A DNA stretch of 64,000 nt from Chytriomyces cf. hyalinus JEL632 (Eukaryota; Chytridiomycota; Chytridiomycetes; Chytridiales; Chytriomycetaceae). Below the pieces are notes generated by a model. It saw only the letters and a program-made list of their open reading frames with translations. It was not told the origin of the DNA and made no database searches. Made by a program: the position numbers and the translations under genes. Of the stretch, positions 43,765 through 56,222 are shown piece by piece (the stretch's first letter is position 1; each line of letters begins with the position of its first letter). The stretch lies in NCBI GenBank assembly GCA_025435555.1, contig JAIWWG010000014.1, positions 248,001 through 312,000 on the forward strand. Direction: 5' to 3'.

Positions 43765-46700
43765 ATGGAATCAGCGCCGTCACCCTCCACTGTGCCAGAC
43801 GAGAGGGGTTCATCCGAGAAGGAAGATCATGCGCAGGAGTCCGTGGAGGACATGACGGCCCTGCCGCAGCTGACAGAGCTCGCCATTCTGGAAAACCTCA
43901 AAGCCCGGTTTGTAGCTGGGCACATCTACGTGAGAGACACATGCGATTACCCGCTTCTTTGCTGCTGGTACTGGGATCTAACTGCGCTCCAACTTCTCCC
44001 ATTCCCTTCACGCAATAGACCTACACTGGATCCATTCTCGTTGCCCTGAATCCATACAAGAGTTTGGATATTTTCGGGCACCAGACAATCGCCAAGTACG
44101 AGAACAAAACTCGAAGCCAGAACGTTCCCCACATATTCGCCCTTTCAGAAAATGCGATTTCGAGCATCAGGAGCGAGAAGAAGAATCAATCCGTCATCAT
44201 TTCTGGGGAATCTGGTTCCGGCAAAAGTGAAAGCACAAAGTACATCCTCAGCTACGTGACCGCTGTCACGTCTCATACATCCTCAGTTTCCTGGATTCAT
44301 CAGCAAATTCTGGAGGCAAATACTGTCCTTGAAAGTTTCGGTAACAGCCATTTTGGCGTTCTTTCGAATTCAGAGCTTAACCGAACTCGATCACAGGAAA
44401 TGCAAAGACATCCAGGAACAATAATTCATCAAGATTCGGAAAATTCATTCAAGTTCAATTGGACGGAAAAGCTCGGATTGTGGGGTCCAACATCACAAGT
44501 TATCTTTTGGAGAAATCGCGCGTCGCAAAACAGGCGAAATCCGAAAGAAACTACCACGTGTTTTATGAGCTTCTGAAAGGCTCCAACGAAGAAGAGGTTA
44601 AAGAGTACAATTTGAAGGAGCCCGAATTTTTTGCATATCTTTCGCAAAGCGGCTGCACAGATATTCCTGGTGTGGATCCGAGGACCAAATTTGAGGGCCT
44701 CAAGTTTTCGCTGACAGTGTTGAATATTTCGTCGGAGGAAACGGATGGGATTCTTCGCGCACTTTCAGCGATTTTATGGCTTGGCAACGTTTGTTTCAAG
44801 TCTCATATGGGGAACGAATCTGTGCGTATCGAAGAGCGAACACCATTAACTGTCATTTCGAATCTGCTTGGAGTCAATGAAAGTCAGTTGGAGAAAGTTT
44901 TGTGCTTCAAGAAGCTGGTTGTGTTGAGCGAAATTACTTTGGTTCCACTCAAACCATCTCAGGTAATGTTGCTGGTCGCATTCTTTGAATGTTCGCCTTC
45001 TGAATGGGAAAACAAAATCAACAGGCGAATGACAACCGAGACAGTATCGCCAAAAACATATATGCAAATTTATTTAAAGTGTTGCTGGAACTGATCAATA
45101 CGACGCTACAAACAAGTTGCGAAAGCGATCTCGTTCAAAATTGCATTGGAGTTCTCGACATTTTCGGATTTGAGGGTGAGATATCGGTACTTTTTTCTTG
45201 CGCAGCTTCTAACTGCTATCTTAGACTTCACGGTTCGAATCTTTTTCGCGCGCGCGCAGCCTTTTTTTTTTTTTTTTTTTCTTTGCTTTTCGTTTGAATT
45301 TTGGAGTATTGGTTAACATTCGCCACAGATCAACAGCTTTGAACAATTTTGCATCAACTTTACCAATGAGAAGCTGCAAAACTTTTTCAATCAGTTTATT
45401 TTCAAACTGGAGCAAGAAGAGGTACCGAACATCTTGCGGATGCGGAATCGTTATAACAATGCGCGAAAACACTTTAGTACGAGCGTGAGGGCATTAACTG
45501 GGAAAAGATCACGTACGAGGACAACCAAGCCTGTCTTGATCTCATTGAGGTAAAAAAAACAAACCCCCATTTTGGGAAATTAGGCCGCCCGAGTTTCTAA
45601 TATTTTTCGCAAACAGTCTAAACCGACAGGAATTCTTGCTCAACTAGACGAAGAGGTTAAACTTCCAAAAGGGTCCGAAGACTCGTGGCTGCTGAAGCTT
45701 TCCAAGACGCACGGAAAACATAAACACTTCTTCACACAAAAGACATCCAAAAACGTCTTTGGTGTGAAGCATTACGCCGGTGACGTTGTTTACACCGTGG
45801 ATGGTTTCTTGGAAAAGAACAAAGATGCGCTCCAAGACGAACTGTTTGACCTCATCAGCAGCTCTTCGGTAAAAAAGAAAAAGCGCGTTGACCAGAGATT
45901 CCAATGATCGCTAAAAATGCCTCAAATGCACCAACAACTAGTATCCGTTCATTGCATCTATAATCTCTACGAAAGACAGTGAACTGCCTCCTGGCTCCAC
46001 CCCAGGAACGCCGAAACTTGGAAACTCCCTTGTATCAGTTGCAGGGTCAACAGCTTTTCACTCTTCGCCGAGGTTGGGTGGTGGAAGCAAGCAACCAACA
46101 AAGGTTACTGCAGGAGGGGCATTCAAAAACCAACTCAACCAGTTGGTAACAACCCTTTCAATGACGACGACTCATTACGTTCGCTGCATAAAGCCAAATA
46201 CATCCATGAAAGCTTTCGAGTTTGATGACACCAAGGTTTTGGGTGAGTTTGTATTCAGTGTGGATAACTGCGAATTGCTACGAAAATTCTGACATCAAAT
46301 CTAGCGCAACTGAGATACTCTGGAATGATGGAAACCATCAGAATCAGAAAATCGGGATTCCCAATCAGGGTTCCGTTCGAAAAATTCAACATGGAAAATC
46401 GATTTCTCATTGGAGATGAGGCAAGGAACTCGGATGATCTGAAAGCTCAAGCTGCCAGTATAGTGGCAACCGCGAAAGTGCCTGCAGATGATTGGCAAGC
46501 AGGAAAAACGAAAATATTCTTGAGAATGGAATCGGTTTGCCCGCATTTTATCTTTGTTTTTTTGGGTAGTTTATGGGCTAACAGCAGTGTCGCAGTATCT
46601 TCAAGTACAAAAAATGACAGAAAACATCCAAAAGAAAAGTGTCATCACAATACAGCGCTACGTCAAAGGCTATCAAGCTCGTCAGAAGTACCTCACACTC

Positions 46701-49700
46701 AAGGCGAACGCTATCATCATTGAAAAGTGTGAGTACCATGATAAATAGCGGCCGTTATCCAGAATTCATTTGTTTCATATCATCAGACATCAGAGGCTAC
46801 TTGTACATTGTGCGATACAGAAGAACCAGGAAGGCGATCATCAAAATTCAAGCCGGTAAGCAATATTCCACTTCTTCTTCTGATATTTGATCGCATTGCT
46901 CATCTTTGATTGGCTTCAATTTTTCCCAGTGACTCGCGGTTGGTTTGCAAGAGATTTGTACCGGACGCTGAAGCAAGAAAAGGAGCTCAAATTGCAGGAA
47001 GAAAAGGCACAAAAAGAAAAGGAACTACGGGAACTCAGAGAACTTGAAGCAGCAGAACTGGAAAGATTGGCTGGAGAAAAGATTCTGGCGGACTTAAAAG
47101 TCGCTCAAGCAAAGCTGCATGAAGCCAACGAAGAAGCGAAAGCGCAGAAAAGACTCAGTCGCGAAAATTCAGCCATCATAGCGATCGACGATCTTCTTCA
47201 CAAAGTTGAAAACATGATTCCAGATCCAGCGGCGGCTGGTTCGGCGGCTGCTTCGACGGCCGATACGGAGAAGGATGACGCGAAACCAGTTGCTTCTCCG
47301 GCAATTGCGGACATTCCCAAAACCGGAACTTCCTCGAAAAAGTCTGGCGAGAAACTCGACGAAATCTTTAGTTTCATCAAGGAGTTCAATTCGAACAGCC
47401 ATGACGAGCTCGCCGCCCTGGCCGAAAATTTGACTACAGAAATCAACCAACTTTATGAAAAAAAGAAAGTGTTGCTGTCGCATGAAGATATCAGTGGGAA
47501 TGATAATGCAGAATCGGAAAGACCCAGTGAGGCTTCAATTCAAGCTATTGAAGAGGGAGCAGGCAGTATGGCCCGAAAAAGTATACAAGATAATCCACTG
47601 GTCATCCACCATCGGCAATCGGTGAGAGAGTCTCCTCGGAACATCGGTTTTTAACATGCCAGCTGACCATATGTACAGGTAATTACAGATATCTCGGAAG
47701 GCAAAATGGACCCCTTTTCAGAGTCACTGTCGCTGCAAGCTTTCGGCGAACTGAACTTTTCGGTAATAACATTTGGTGCCCATATTTATCAGTATTTGAC
47801 AAGCTCCGCAGGGTTCAAAGAAAAAAGGTCTTTTATCTTCGCTTCAAAAGAAGAAGCCTACAAATGGATTTCAGGATGTCGAAACACTTCTCAGATATGC
47901 CAAGGTTTGAAGTGTACAATATTAGCTTTCGAACCTAAAGCAACGTTGCATAGACACCCCTGACTTCTCCGATTACTCGAATCACTGAGGAGGAGCCTAG
48001 TTACTTCCACGCGTTAGAATGCTCAAAAAGTACGTCGTTTTCCTCGTTCTTTCCCAGTTTACGAAAAATTACCTGTGCGCACAGTCATGCTCCGAGCGTT
48101 AGATCCTGCTCCCAAAAAGCCGGAAGACGTGAGTATTGCGATGAACAACATTCTGGCAATGGGGCTGCAGCACGTTGATCTGCGAGACGAGGTATTCATC
48201 CAAACCATTAAGCAAATAACGGTGCCGCTTGAGGGAGAGCCGAAAAATTGGTACGAAATTACAGTGAATGGCTGGCAGTTGCTTAGTCTGTGTGTTGGAA
48301 CGTTTCCGCCAAGCAAAGTAGGCCCTCAACTTAATCACAACTTAAACTAGTTCGGTGTTGGATTTTAAACATATTTTCTTTCAAGACATTTTCAAAGTAC
48401 CTTTTGGCGTTCATCATGCGTGGTGCGAAAACGAATGCAGGTTTTTACCAAAAAAAAAACAAATTTGAGAGTTCAGGCAGAAGTTAAATCTTGCATCATC
48501 CCCAGGCACAAAGCGGATGCTCGCTTTAACAGCTGAACAGTTCTCCAAAAACATTTTAATGTTCGGACCACGAAAGTTCCATCCAACTGTAGCAGACATT
48601 TCCTCATTCAGGGTGAGAACTCTCGATCTCAAACCTGCGTCAAACAATATTGACAATGAACTGATGATAGGATGGCATCGTCAACAAACTCTGCAAAATC
48701 TATGTGATGGATGGCACATCCTTTGATTTGCTGATATCACCTGTGACAACAGCCGACGAAGTCGTCAAAGAAATTAGCAAAAAGTTGAAGCTTAAAGATA
48801 CGCCATGCTGGTCGCTCTATGCAGTGACTTGGAAGTCGGGTGAGCAGCTTGATTTGGAATTAAATCCAGGTACTTACTTTCTAAACGCGTTTCAGATCGC
48901 GCAATCAGGTCGGTCGACTACCTGTCGGACATTTTATTTGGAATCCAAAAAGAATCCAAGAAGGGCTCATTCTTGAAATCACTAAAGCCAAAACATCCGG
49001 ACGCCCTAGGTTTTTTCGGATGAATTCAATGTGCACTCATACAAGATCATGCCAACCAATCTTTACCTCCAGATGAAAGTGCTGAAATGAAACTGACACT
49101 GAGAAAGCGAATCTTCCGAAAGCCACTTGAGTCATTTACAAACAAGGAAGAAACCGAAATTCACTTGCTGTGCTGCCAAGCTGATCATGAAGTGAATGCC
49201 GATATATACCCAATCGGGCTGCGAGAAGGTGTCAAGCTCGCGGCGCTCAAAGCTCAAATCTCGCTTGGAGACTATAACGCGGCCTCTGTTGCGCTTCCAA
49301 GGTGAGGGATGGCGCGATATCGGACAAATTTATTAAGCCGTCTGTTGCAGCGCGAACAACATTTTGCAATGGATTACACCAAGGGTATTAGGGAAGGCAT
49401 CGAAAGAGAATGCATCGAAACTTGTTGTAGATGATTACATGCATCTATCTGGAATGTCACAACTTCAGGCAAAAGTGGCATACCTCGAACTCATCAAGAC
49501 ATGCAAATTTTACGGAACCGCGTTGTTTGAAGTGGAGACAATGGCGGAACTAAGCTTCAATGAACCAATTGTGCTAGGAGTATCTATTGCGGGAGTTCAG
49601 ATTATTCAAGCAATCAATCGGGAGCTTGTGATGATATTTTCTTCGGACGAAATCAGAGACGTGAAGCTTGAAGACCAGCAGATATCCATCAGTATCGGCA

Positions 49701-52121
49701 GGGTCAACGATACCGCAGCTGAAATATATGACTTTTTCACTGAAAGAGCCGAGGAAGTGGCCACAATAATTCGAGATTATGTGGGCGTCAAAAACTTGAA
49801 TGTCAGTTCTGCGTCACCTTTTTTGAAATTTTATTGACAAACTTTCTTTCGCAGACCAAAGAAAGAACTTACACTGAGAGTGAATTGACCAATCTTAAGC
49901 ACGACGTTGAAAGAGCCAGATTCGTACTTCACGAGTCCGAAATTGTTCGTATACCCGGCCCTGAAACTCTTGCTGCGGAACGGCTTGGTCCCGGCCCAGG
50001 AAGCTCGAAGACTGTGCGCGGATCACTCATCATGTCGAAAGCAGTTCCACCGGCGGAAAAGGGCCGAAAAAGAAGCTCGTTCGGCGCTTTTCTGCGAACG
50101 GACGTTCCCAATGCCGTTATTATGGATTATGTCGACGCGGACTGGTCTTTCTCGACAACACGAATTGTTTCTTCTATTCTCGCATCGAGCTCCGAAGTTG
50201 AAAGTTGGGCACTAAGCCTGAATGCTTGTGAGCTATTTTTTCTTCCTGCAGTTGTTTACCAGCTGAAGCAAATTATATTAGTTATGATGGAGTTCATAAC
50301 GCCATCGAAAGCAGCGGGATCATTCGGTATCGACGTTGTTCGCAGCAGCCGGTCGAACACAGTGTCCCCCTTCATTCCCAAGCTCCAAAAGCTTTACGAC
50401 CAGTGTCTGGAAAACCCAGTGTTGACGAACGAGCTGTATCTTCAGCTTATAAAAATGACCACCAAGTTCAGTGAAAAGATGGCTTTTTCATGTCTCCAAA
50501 TGTGGAAACTCATGAGCATCAGTGTTGGCGTGGTTCTTCCCTCCCAACCCGAAATTCTTGACTATTTGAAGGCACATTTACGCAGGTAACGAGTGCTGTG
50601 AATCGCCTGCCACGTCGAGATTAACCCAATCAATCGTTTTGAAGATGCGAAGCGGTGGACTCAAAGGATAAGCTGAGCGAAAAGGAAAAGTCGCTGTTCG
50701 CGAAATATGCTCTCAAAACGTTGTATCAGACCGCGAAATCTGGCAAAAGAGTGTTTCCGCCTTCTACAGAGGAAATATTCTGCACATCGGTATTTTATTC
50801 GAGCATCAGTTTCTTCTGTAGCAGCGTTTTTTATTTAGTTATTTTATAGAAACGGTCGCCGATCAACGTTCGCTTCTATGCACTCAACAGACAGTTTCGT
50901 GCTTTGCCGATATCTCCATCCGACAGCATTGAATCCATTTACTGTGAGTCATGATGCGTTGTTGTGTGTCCTTCGGAAAGTTAACATTCGAAACAGGCAG
51001 CCTGATGGATAAGTTTGGATTGGGTGAGGCCTCAGGTTTTGCCATTTACCAGTACTATGCAAAATCAGGTGACAACTTGCTTTCCGTTCATTTTCAACAT
51101 TGTTATTAACGTGTACTCAGAACTTGCTTTGTTTGCGGAGGATAAAATTTCCGATGTTCTCTACAAATGTGAAAGGGCAAGTAATATGTCCCAAACAAGT
51201 GACAAGGTGCATTTTATCATCAAGAAGAGGTTATTCGATGAGCCTCTCAGCCCGTCGAATACGTTGACGGAGGACGAATTCATCAGATCCCAGATTATGG
51301 AGGACATCAAGAATGACAGGTTCCCACTCAAACCAGAAGATATGGTTCATATGGCGGCCCTTAATGCGCAGATCGCTTATGGAGATTCGGCACTGGGAGC
51401 AATTGAAAGGTTGTATTGGCCAGATACAAAAATTCTGCAGCTTCCTGATGACTGTTCATTTTTTTTCGTCCACAGCTATCAAGAGTTTTCAACCAAGGTT
51501 ATCCCAAAACGCCTGTTAAATGCGGAAATTGTTGAGCAGGTTCTCTCTGAGCATGCAAAGGTGGCCGGAAAATCCAGCAAGAGCTGTCATGACGAGTTCA
51601 TGAATCTTGCCAAACTTCAGCCTCTGTATGGCTACACTGTTTTTTCAGTTTTGGTGAGACACTCTTTTGTGGTGACGCTATTGAGTGTTATTTTTAATTG
51701 TCGGTTTTTTGATAGCAATCGTACACAAATCAATTGCCTCGTGAGTGCTGGTTGGCAGTAGGATTCGATGGCATTCGCATTTTGGCGAGGCGATCTCTGG
51801 TACGCTCAACATTCTGATGTATTGTGACAGAGCGATCACTCAACATTCCCCACCACTCTATAAGGCCATATTTGCCACGCATCCTTACGCAGATGTCATC
51901 AATTACATACCCGCCAAGAACAACATCTTGCTGGTCACTGAAAACCGTGCCACTCTGGGAAGTAAGTGCCAGAACTCTTTTTGTATCCGAAAAACAGCAA
52001 CACGCGTTGACACTATTTAAAACAACTTTCCTCAGCTTCGAAATACGTGTTTTCAACGGAAAACTCGCTCGCAATCGCGTCCCTGATAAAAGACTACATT
52101 GACTTTCATCTGGATTCTTGA
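43765..52121 (+). CDS. Unconventional myosin, motor - IQ - coiled coil - (MyTH4-FERM)x2
   Basis: 31 exons (43765-43929, 44019-44340, 44397-44962, 45025-45186, 45329-45421, 45478-45549, 45617-45868, 45942-46242, 46305-46534, 46596-46728, 46787-46855, 46930-47621, 47679-47762, 47812-47904, 47954-48029, 48058-48317, 48386-48440, 48506-48612, 48671-48839, 48896-49009, 49073-49301, 49351-49801, 49855-50585, 50645-50789, 50850-50943, 50997-51068, 51121-51409, 51476-51653, 51716-51799, 51865-51961, 52036-52121) keep phase: 2,156 residues. Actin-based ATPase motor (about 30-720): [16 protein letters not shown]-loop GESGSGKS, switch [10 protein letters not shown], switch [17 protein letters not shown]. 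Three IQ motifs follow (about 725-800), then a charged single-helix or coiled coil (about 803-865). MyTH4-1 is at about 1070-1245, FERM-1 at 1245-1565, MyTH4-2 at about 1640-1850, and FERM-2 at 1860-2156 (ends [13 protein letters not shown]). No SH3 was seen between the units. The architecture is closest to class VII/XXII myosins, which carry cargo to filopodia-like protrusions and adhesions. Confidence 0.93.
45262..45280. repeat. T homopolymer inside a myosin intron
   Basis: About 19 T residues next to a (CG)n run in the 142-nt intron 45187-45328, the longest intron of the myosin gene apart from short-exon flanks. Confidence 0.8.
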
Positions 52122-52292
52122 ACTGCACTCTTCCTAAGCTTGTGGAACAAAATAAAAAAATTCTGTCTGTTTCGAAACATTTGTGATGTGTGCTATGGTT
52201 TATTGTTTCGGTCGTCGCAAACAACGCGACTGGTTTTTTGGAATGCTTAAAAATGGGAAAAGAAAATAACCGAACAAAAAATGACCATTTCC

Positions 52293-54614
52293 TCAATCAC
52301 TCTCGCTGTCCACTTCTTCAGATGCGACACTCGTGAAGGACCGCCACTCCTTGGGCAACTTGTCTAGACTGCGTCCGTGAACAAAGTAGTAATGCTGCAG
52401 CAACGGCATCACTTTGACCATTGAAAAATCCGAGAGAACAGCCTTTAAAAAAAAAGATGAAAAGGATTCAGTCAAAAACTCAATATAACCAGTGTTTGTA
52501 ACTCTCCTCGCTCACCTCCACATCTTTTTCACCTCGCACATGCATCAATCTCTCTCTTCGAAACAAAAACAGCGCTGCCGCAACAGCGCTTAAAAGCTCC
52601 GTCGTCTCAAACCCAAGAATCCGATCCCACAGCAGGAGTACTTGCTCAACATCCAGAACCCCTACAAAGCCATACAGAATCCATCGGAACGCGAATTTGA
52701 TGGGAGCAGTGCCAGCGTTTTGGGTGAGATGAAGAAATAGGAGCGGGTCCAGTGATTTTAGCAGAGATTCGAATGTTACGAGCAGGTTTGGGAGTGAGTG
52801 CGGGTGGCAGGAAATGGTGTGTAGGTTGTGAAAGTAGCTTTTGCGCAAGAAAAGAAGCAGGCCAGTTGGTTGAAGCTGAGGGTAACAGATAACTTTAAGA
52901 ACTTACCGAACATAGAGTTGTCTGAAGGTTATGTACGCTGGTTCAATCTCAGGTTGAATAAAGGATACAATCATAGCATAATTTGAAAGCCCGCGGAAAG
53001 GGTACAAGCCATTTGGTGGGTATTTTTGGATGGGGAGACCCCATTTTCCTGGTTTAAGTTGAGCTGTGAGTTGTTGTGGGATTGTATAGGGCACTGAACA
53101 CTACCTTTCATAGTTCCTGCCAACTTGGAGTCCATGTCTGTAATGGACACACCCGACGCATTGGGCGCGTTTTTCAAGATCCAGCCATCTCTTCCCCACA
53201 AAAGGAGAATGCCTTTGATCATGTCTTCAAAGACAAAGAATGTGTCATCATTTTTGCACCAATCGTTCACGTCGTTCAAAATAATTCGGTCAGTCAAGAG
53301 ACTGTACTTCGCAATTTGCGCTCGGATCGAGCGGCATTCATCCTGGGCCTGGAAAAACAAGAAACGTTAGAAGAGCTGCAAGACCTGCAAAGCACCAGCT
53401 CGTTTTACATAAGTGCTGTAGTCAATGAACATGTCTGATTGTATCATGAGGTCCCACATGGAGGCTCGCAAATGTGAAGGAATGCCCCGCTTGCTGAAGT
53501 TGCGCGCTTGAGCTGCATCACGAGTTGCGCAGATGCCGCTTGCGATTCCAAGGAACGAAGTAGTGAATTCGGCACACTGCTCTGAATCTTTTAATGGTGT
53601 GAGTCGATGCTTCGTTTAGTTTTGTCGATATCGCAGGTCATGAAAACGACAGTCACCAGACAACTCATCCATTCCAAACTGCGCAAAGGCCGGACTGAGT
53701 TCCTTAAACTTAATTCTGAATTCCTCGATCGAGGTGGGCTGCAGAGGGGTTTGGAAAGCACTCCAAAAGGACGGCACGAATGGGACCTGGCTGAATGGGA
53801 GTCAGAGAAGTAACAGAAGTAAATTAGAGAATGAAAACAAAATAAATTCGAAGCAATACTGACGCAGAGTAAATGCCGCTCGGCTGCATTCGCTCCAGCG
53901 CGTCGAGCAAATCAAGCTCGCTGTATAGTCCCTGAATCTTTTCCTCTTCACGGCGAGCCGAGATTTGAATTCGTTCAATTCCCGAATGAATGTTAACTTT
54001 CGAAAACGCGTTTTCGTCGTTGAGGAACGCGTCAATATCTTCGCGGCTTCTCTGTTTTGTGTTGTAATTTAACACTCGCAACGCAAGCAATAAATTAAAA
54101 CTAACCCTTCGAACAAACGCAATCTTAAACTCTTTGCTGACTCGCTCGAGCCTTTTTTTAGAAATCAAATCGAGATCGAGTCGCGCTGTTTCGCACTGAA
54201 CCTCGTAGTCCCTCTGCATTGTCTCATCGAGCACAAGTTTCCAAGAATCAACTTCGCGGCATGATCGTCTGCGAATTGTTATTCTGATCAGATTTGCGTG
54301 CAGCTGTTGCAGCTGTGAAGGACATGTCTGTTACATGGACGAGCAGTGCTGCCGCAGTTTCAGATCGCGGCGCTGCATGCCAACGTGGTTCTTGACCAGC
54401 TGCACCAGTCCGTCTGGTATCTTCAGGTCGTCAGATATTGCGTCATCGATGGCGTCGTTCGAGAGCGGGTTGCGCTGATTGGTCGATGCCCGTGTCTGAG
54501 AGTATTTGATTTTAGGGTGTCGTCACGCGTGTTTTATGTCAAGTTGACCTTTGCTTCGTTGCAGAGGCTCCAGTACGCGTAGTTTGAGGAGAGCAATGCC
54601 AGCGACGAGTCCAT
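52293..54614 (-). CDS. TBC1D19: TBC1D19-like Rab GTPase-activating protein
   Basis: Minus-strand exons 54549-54614, 54335-54495, 54106-54268, 53864-54051, 53657-53790, 53385-53587, 53105-53348, 52907-53048, 52516-52837 and 52293-52442 keep phase and give 590 residues (human TBC1D19: 526). TBC domains stimulate GTP hydrolysis by Rabs. Matches to TBC1D19: RGIPSHLRASMWDLM, DRIILNDV, DDTFFVFEDMI, YPPNGLYPFRGLSNY, FRQLYVRYFHNLHTISCHP, VEQVLLLWDRILGFETTELL, and the family-specific end AVLSDFSMVKVMPLLQHY. The usual IxxDxxR Arg finger motif is degenerate here (around DRIILNDV), as in this subfamily, so GAP activity is uncertain. One intron (53349-53384) is only 36 nt. It ends 171 bp from the convergent myosin gene. 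Confidence 0.88.
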
Positions 54615-54668
54615 TCTGATTCACGTATTTTTGTTTGTATTTATTGATACTATTTTTTACGCTCAGGT

Positions 54669-55361
54669 TTATTGGATACAGCACTGCGAGGACGGATATG
54701 TAAACTGAAGAGTGATGCATCCTTTGTTCGGAGTGTCTGGCAGGACTGTGACTTGCGATGAAAGCGACAATTTCGAAATCAGCTCCAACACCATGGGCTT
54801 TAATTTGCTCACGCCGTCTGCTGAGTGGATGCCCTGCCCCGTAATCACCATCAGAGACGGCAGCTTCGAATCGGTGACTAGCTTGATTCTAAATATCATG
54901 CCCGGTGGAGAGATCAGCAAGACCAGACCTGGGAGCCACCCTTCAAAAAACTTTGCAAAACGCACACCTGTCCGAAAGCATGACCCTTGCCTCTGCGACA
55001 AACAGTCCGTGCAGGTCAATCTCAGTCCGCTGTCTGCTGTCGTTGAAGTGAGCAAAGATTAGAGCACGGGCCCGGACATCCAGAGCGTCCGCCTCAGCAA
55101 AGCGCTACCAAGGTCCAAACCGCATGAGCGAAATCAGAGTCGGGCAAGGGTGAAGAAAAGTCGTGAGTTTTTCATTCAGTTGCGACGGAAGGAAGAATGT
55201 CCGAAACGTTTAGTTACCGCGGAACGTGCCTCACCCTTGATTCCAGCGCTGTTCTGACGCAGGTCCTTTGCGCTCTTTCGAAGCGTCTCTGCATGGCGTA
55301 GCTTGTCTGATGCGCTCCAGTCGATCACGCCGATCACAACTTGAGATATTGAGTTGCCCAT
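54669..55361 (-). CDS. Smr-domain protein
   Basis: Exons 55218-55361, 54968-55104 and 54669-54888 keep phase and give 166 residues. The N-terminal helical part (LRHAETLRKSAKDLRQ, ARARALIFAHFND) is the DUF1771-type region that usually precedes Smr. The Smr (MutS2-related) domain starts at EIDLHGLFVAEARVML, with the conserved DLHG. It ends in LMVITGQGIHSADGVSKLKP (family GxGxHS). Smr domains act as endonucleases on DNA or RNA, for example in ribosome-associated no-go mRNA decay. The first intron is 113 nt. The 5' exon starts only 56 bp from the neighbouring HAD gene on the same strand. Confidence 0.8.
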
Positions 55362-55417
55362 GTCGATTTTATTAAATTACGTTATTGTCCGTCTTGTCTG
55401 TTTAAAACAACGGTGTC

Positions 55418-56222
55418 CTATCCGTGCAGGGACCCCAACGCTTCCATCGTAACCGCATACAAATCAACAGTCTCCGCATTCACAGGTTTCGAAACAAGCG
55501 CCGCATGCAACCCAGCCCTTCTCGCCCCCTCCACATGCTGCACACTATCATCCAAAAACAGAGTCTCCTCCGGCAACCCCCCAATTGACTGCACAACATG
55601 CAAGAACGTTTCTACATGCGGTTTGCGATGTCCAATCCAATGGCTGTAAAACAGTGCATCAAAACTTGCCCGCCACGCTTCAAGCCCGCCGTCAACATCG
55701 CGCTCAATAATGCGATCCACGCCTACTTCGTGCACCGCGTTGATGTTGCTTAGTAGATAGACACGGTATCCCATTCCTCGCAGTGTTCGCAATGCTGTTT
55801 TTTTTTTGTGGTTTCGACCGAAGCAGTGCGCACATTGGGGAAACAAAGACAGTCAGCCCCCAAGATCTGCGGCCATCCTCCTCTAACATTGCAAAATGCA
55901 AAAAAATCGTAACGCAACTGTTGATCCGGCTCTGCGGAATATCCAGCAGCATTGCGTTCCAGCACTCGGCAATGGACTCATCGCTAGCATCGACAAGTTC
56001 CTCTGGAAACGAGGCACGCAGATACGCCGACAAGTCGGCAAGACTGTTTTTGACTCCAGTTTCGAATTCGTCCATGAAGTTGGTTTGCTTGTATTGCGAG
56101 AATGTGGAATTGAAGTCGGCGATTCCGAATCGCTCGGCAAAGGCTGCAGTTGTTAGGCCATAGTCCAGGTTCAGGATTACGCCGCCCAGATCAAAGACAA
56201 TGTTCTTGATGGGCATGGCCAC
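55418..56222 (-). CDS. HAD-superfamily hydrolase (subfamily IA)
   Basis: Exons 55919-56222 and 55418-55794 give 226 residues. Haloacid-dehalogenase fold motifs are visible: motif I NIVFDLGGVILNLDYG (nucleophile Asp; the usual second Asp is replaced by Gly, as in the YihX/epoxide-hydrolase N-domain group), motif II YLLSNINAVH (Ser), motif III Lys in HRKPH, and motif IV TLFLDDSVQHVEGARRAGL. The cap is the small helical C1 type (about 15-100). Likely a phosphatase or dehalogenase-type hydrolase of a small molecule. The substrate is unknown. Start at 56222, or at the second Met two codons later. The 124-nt intron has a long A-run next to its acceptor. Confidence 0.82.

Noticed and set aside
43497-43790. 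Alternative minus-strand start at 43790 for the GTPase gene
   Set aside because: Would overlap the first myosin exon and ends at a stop before the G domain. The frame starting at 43704 splices in phase to the GTPase exons.
47763-47811. Reading through into a PH-like frame (ending [12 protein letters not shown]) in the myosin tail
   Set aside because: That frame hits a stop and cannot join the MyTH4 exons. A 49-nt GT-AG intron instead gives an in-phase segment with the MyTH4-like start [12 protein letters not shown].
48870-48895. A 26-nt intron in the first FERM domain of the myosin
   Set aside because: A better donor (GTGAGC at 48840) gives a 56-nt intron with the same acceptor, normal for this genome.
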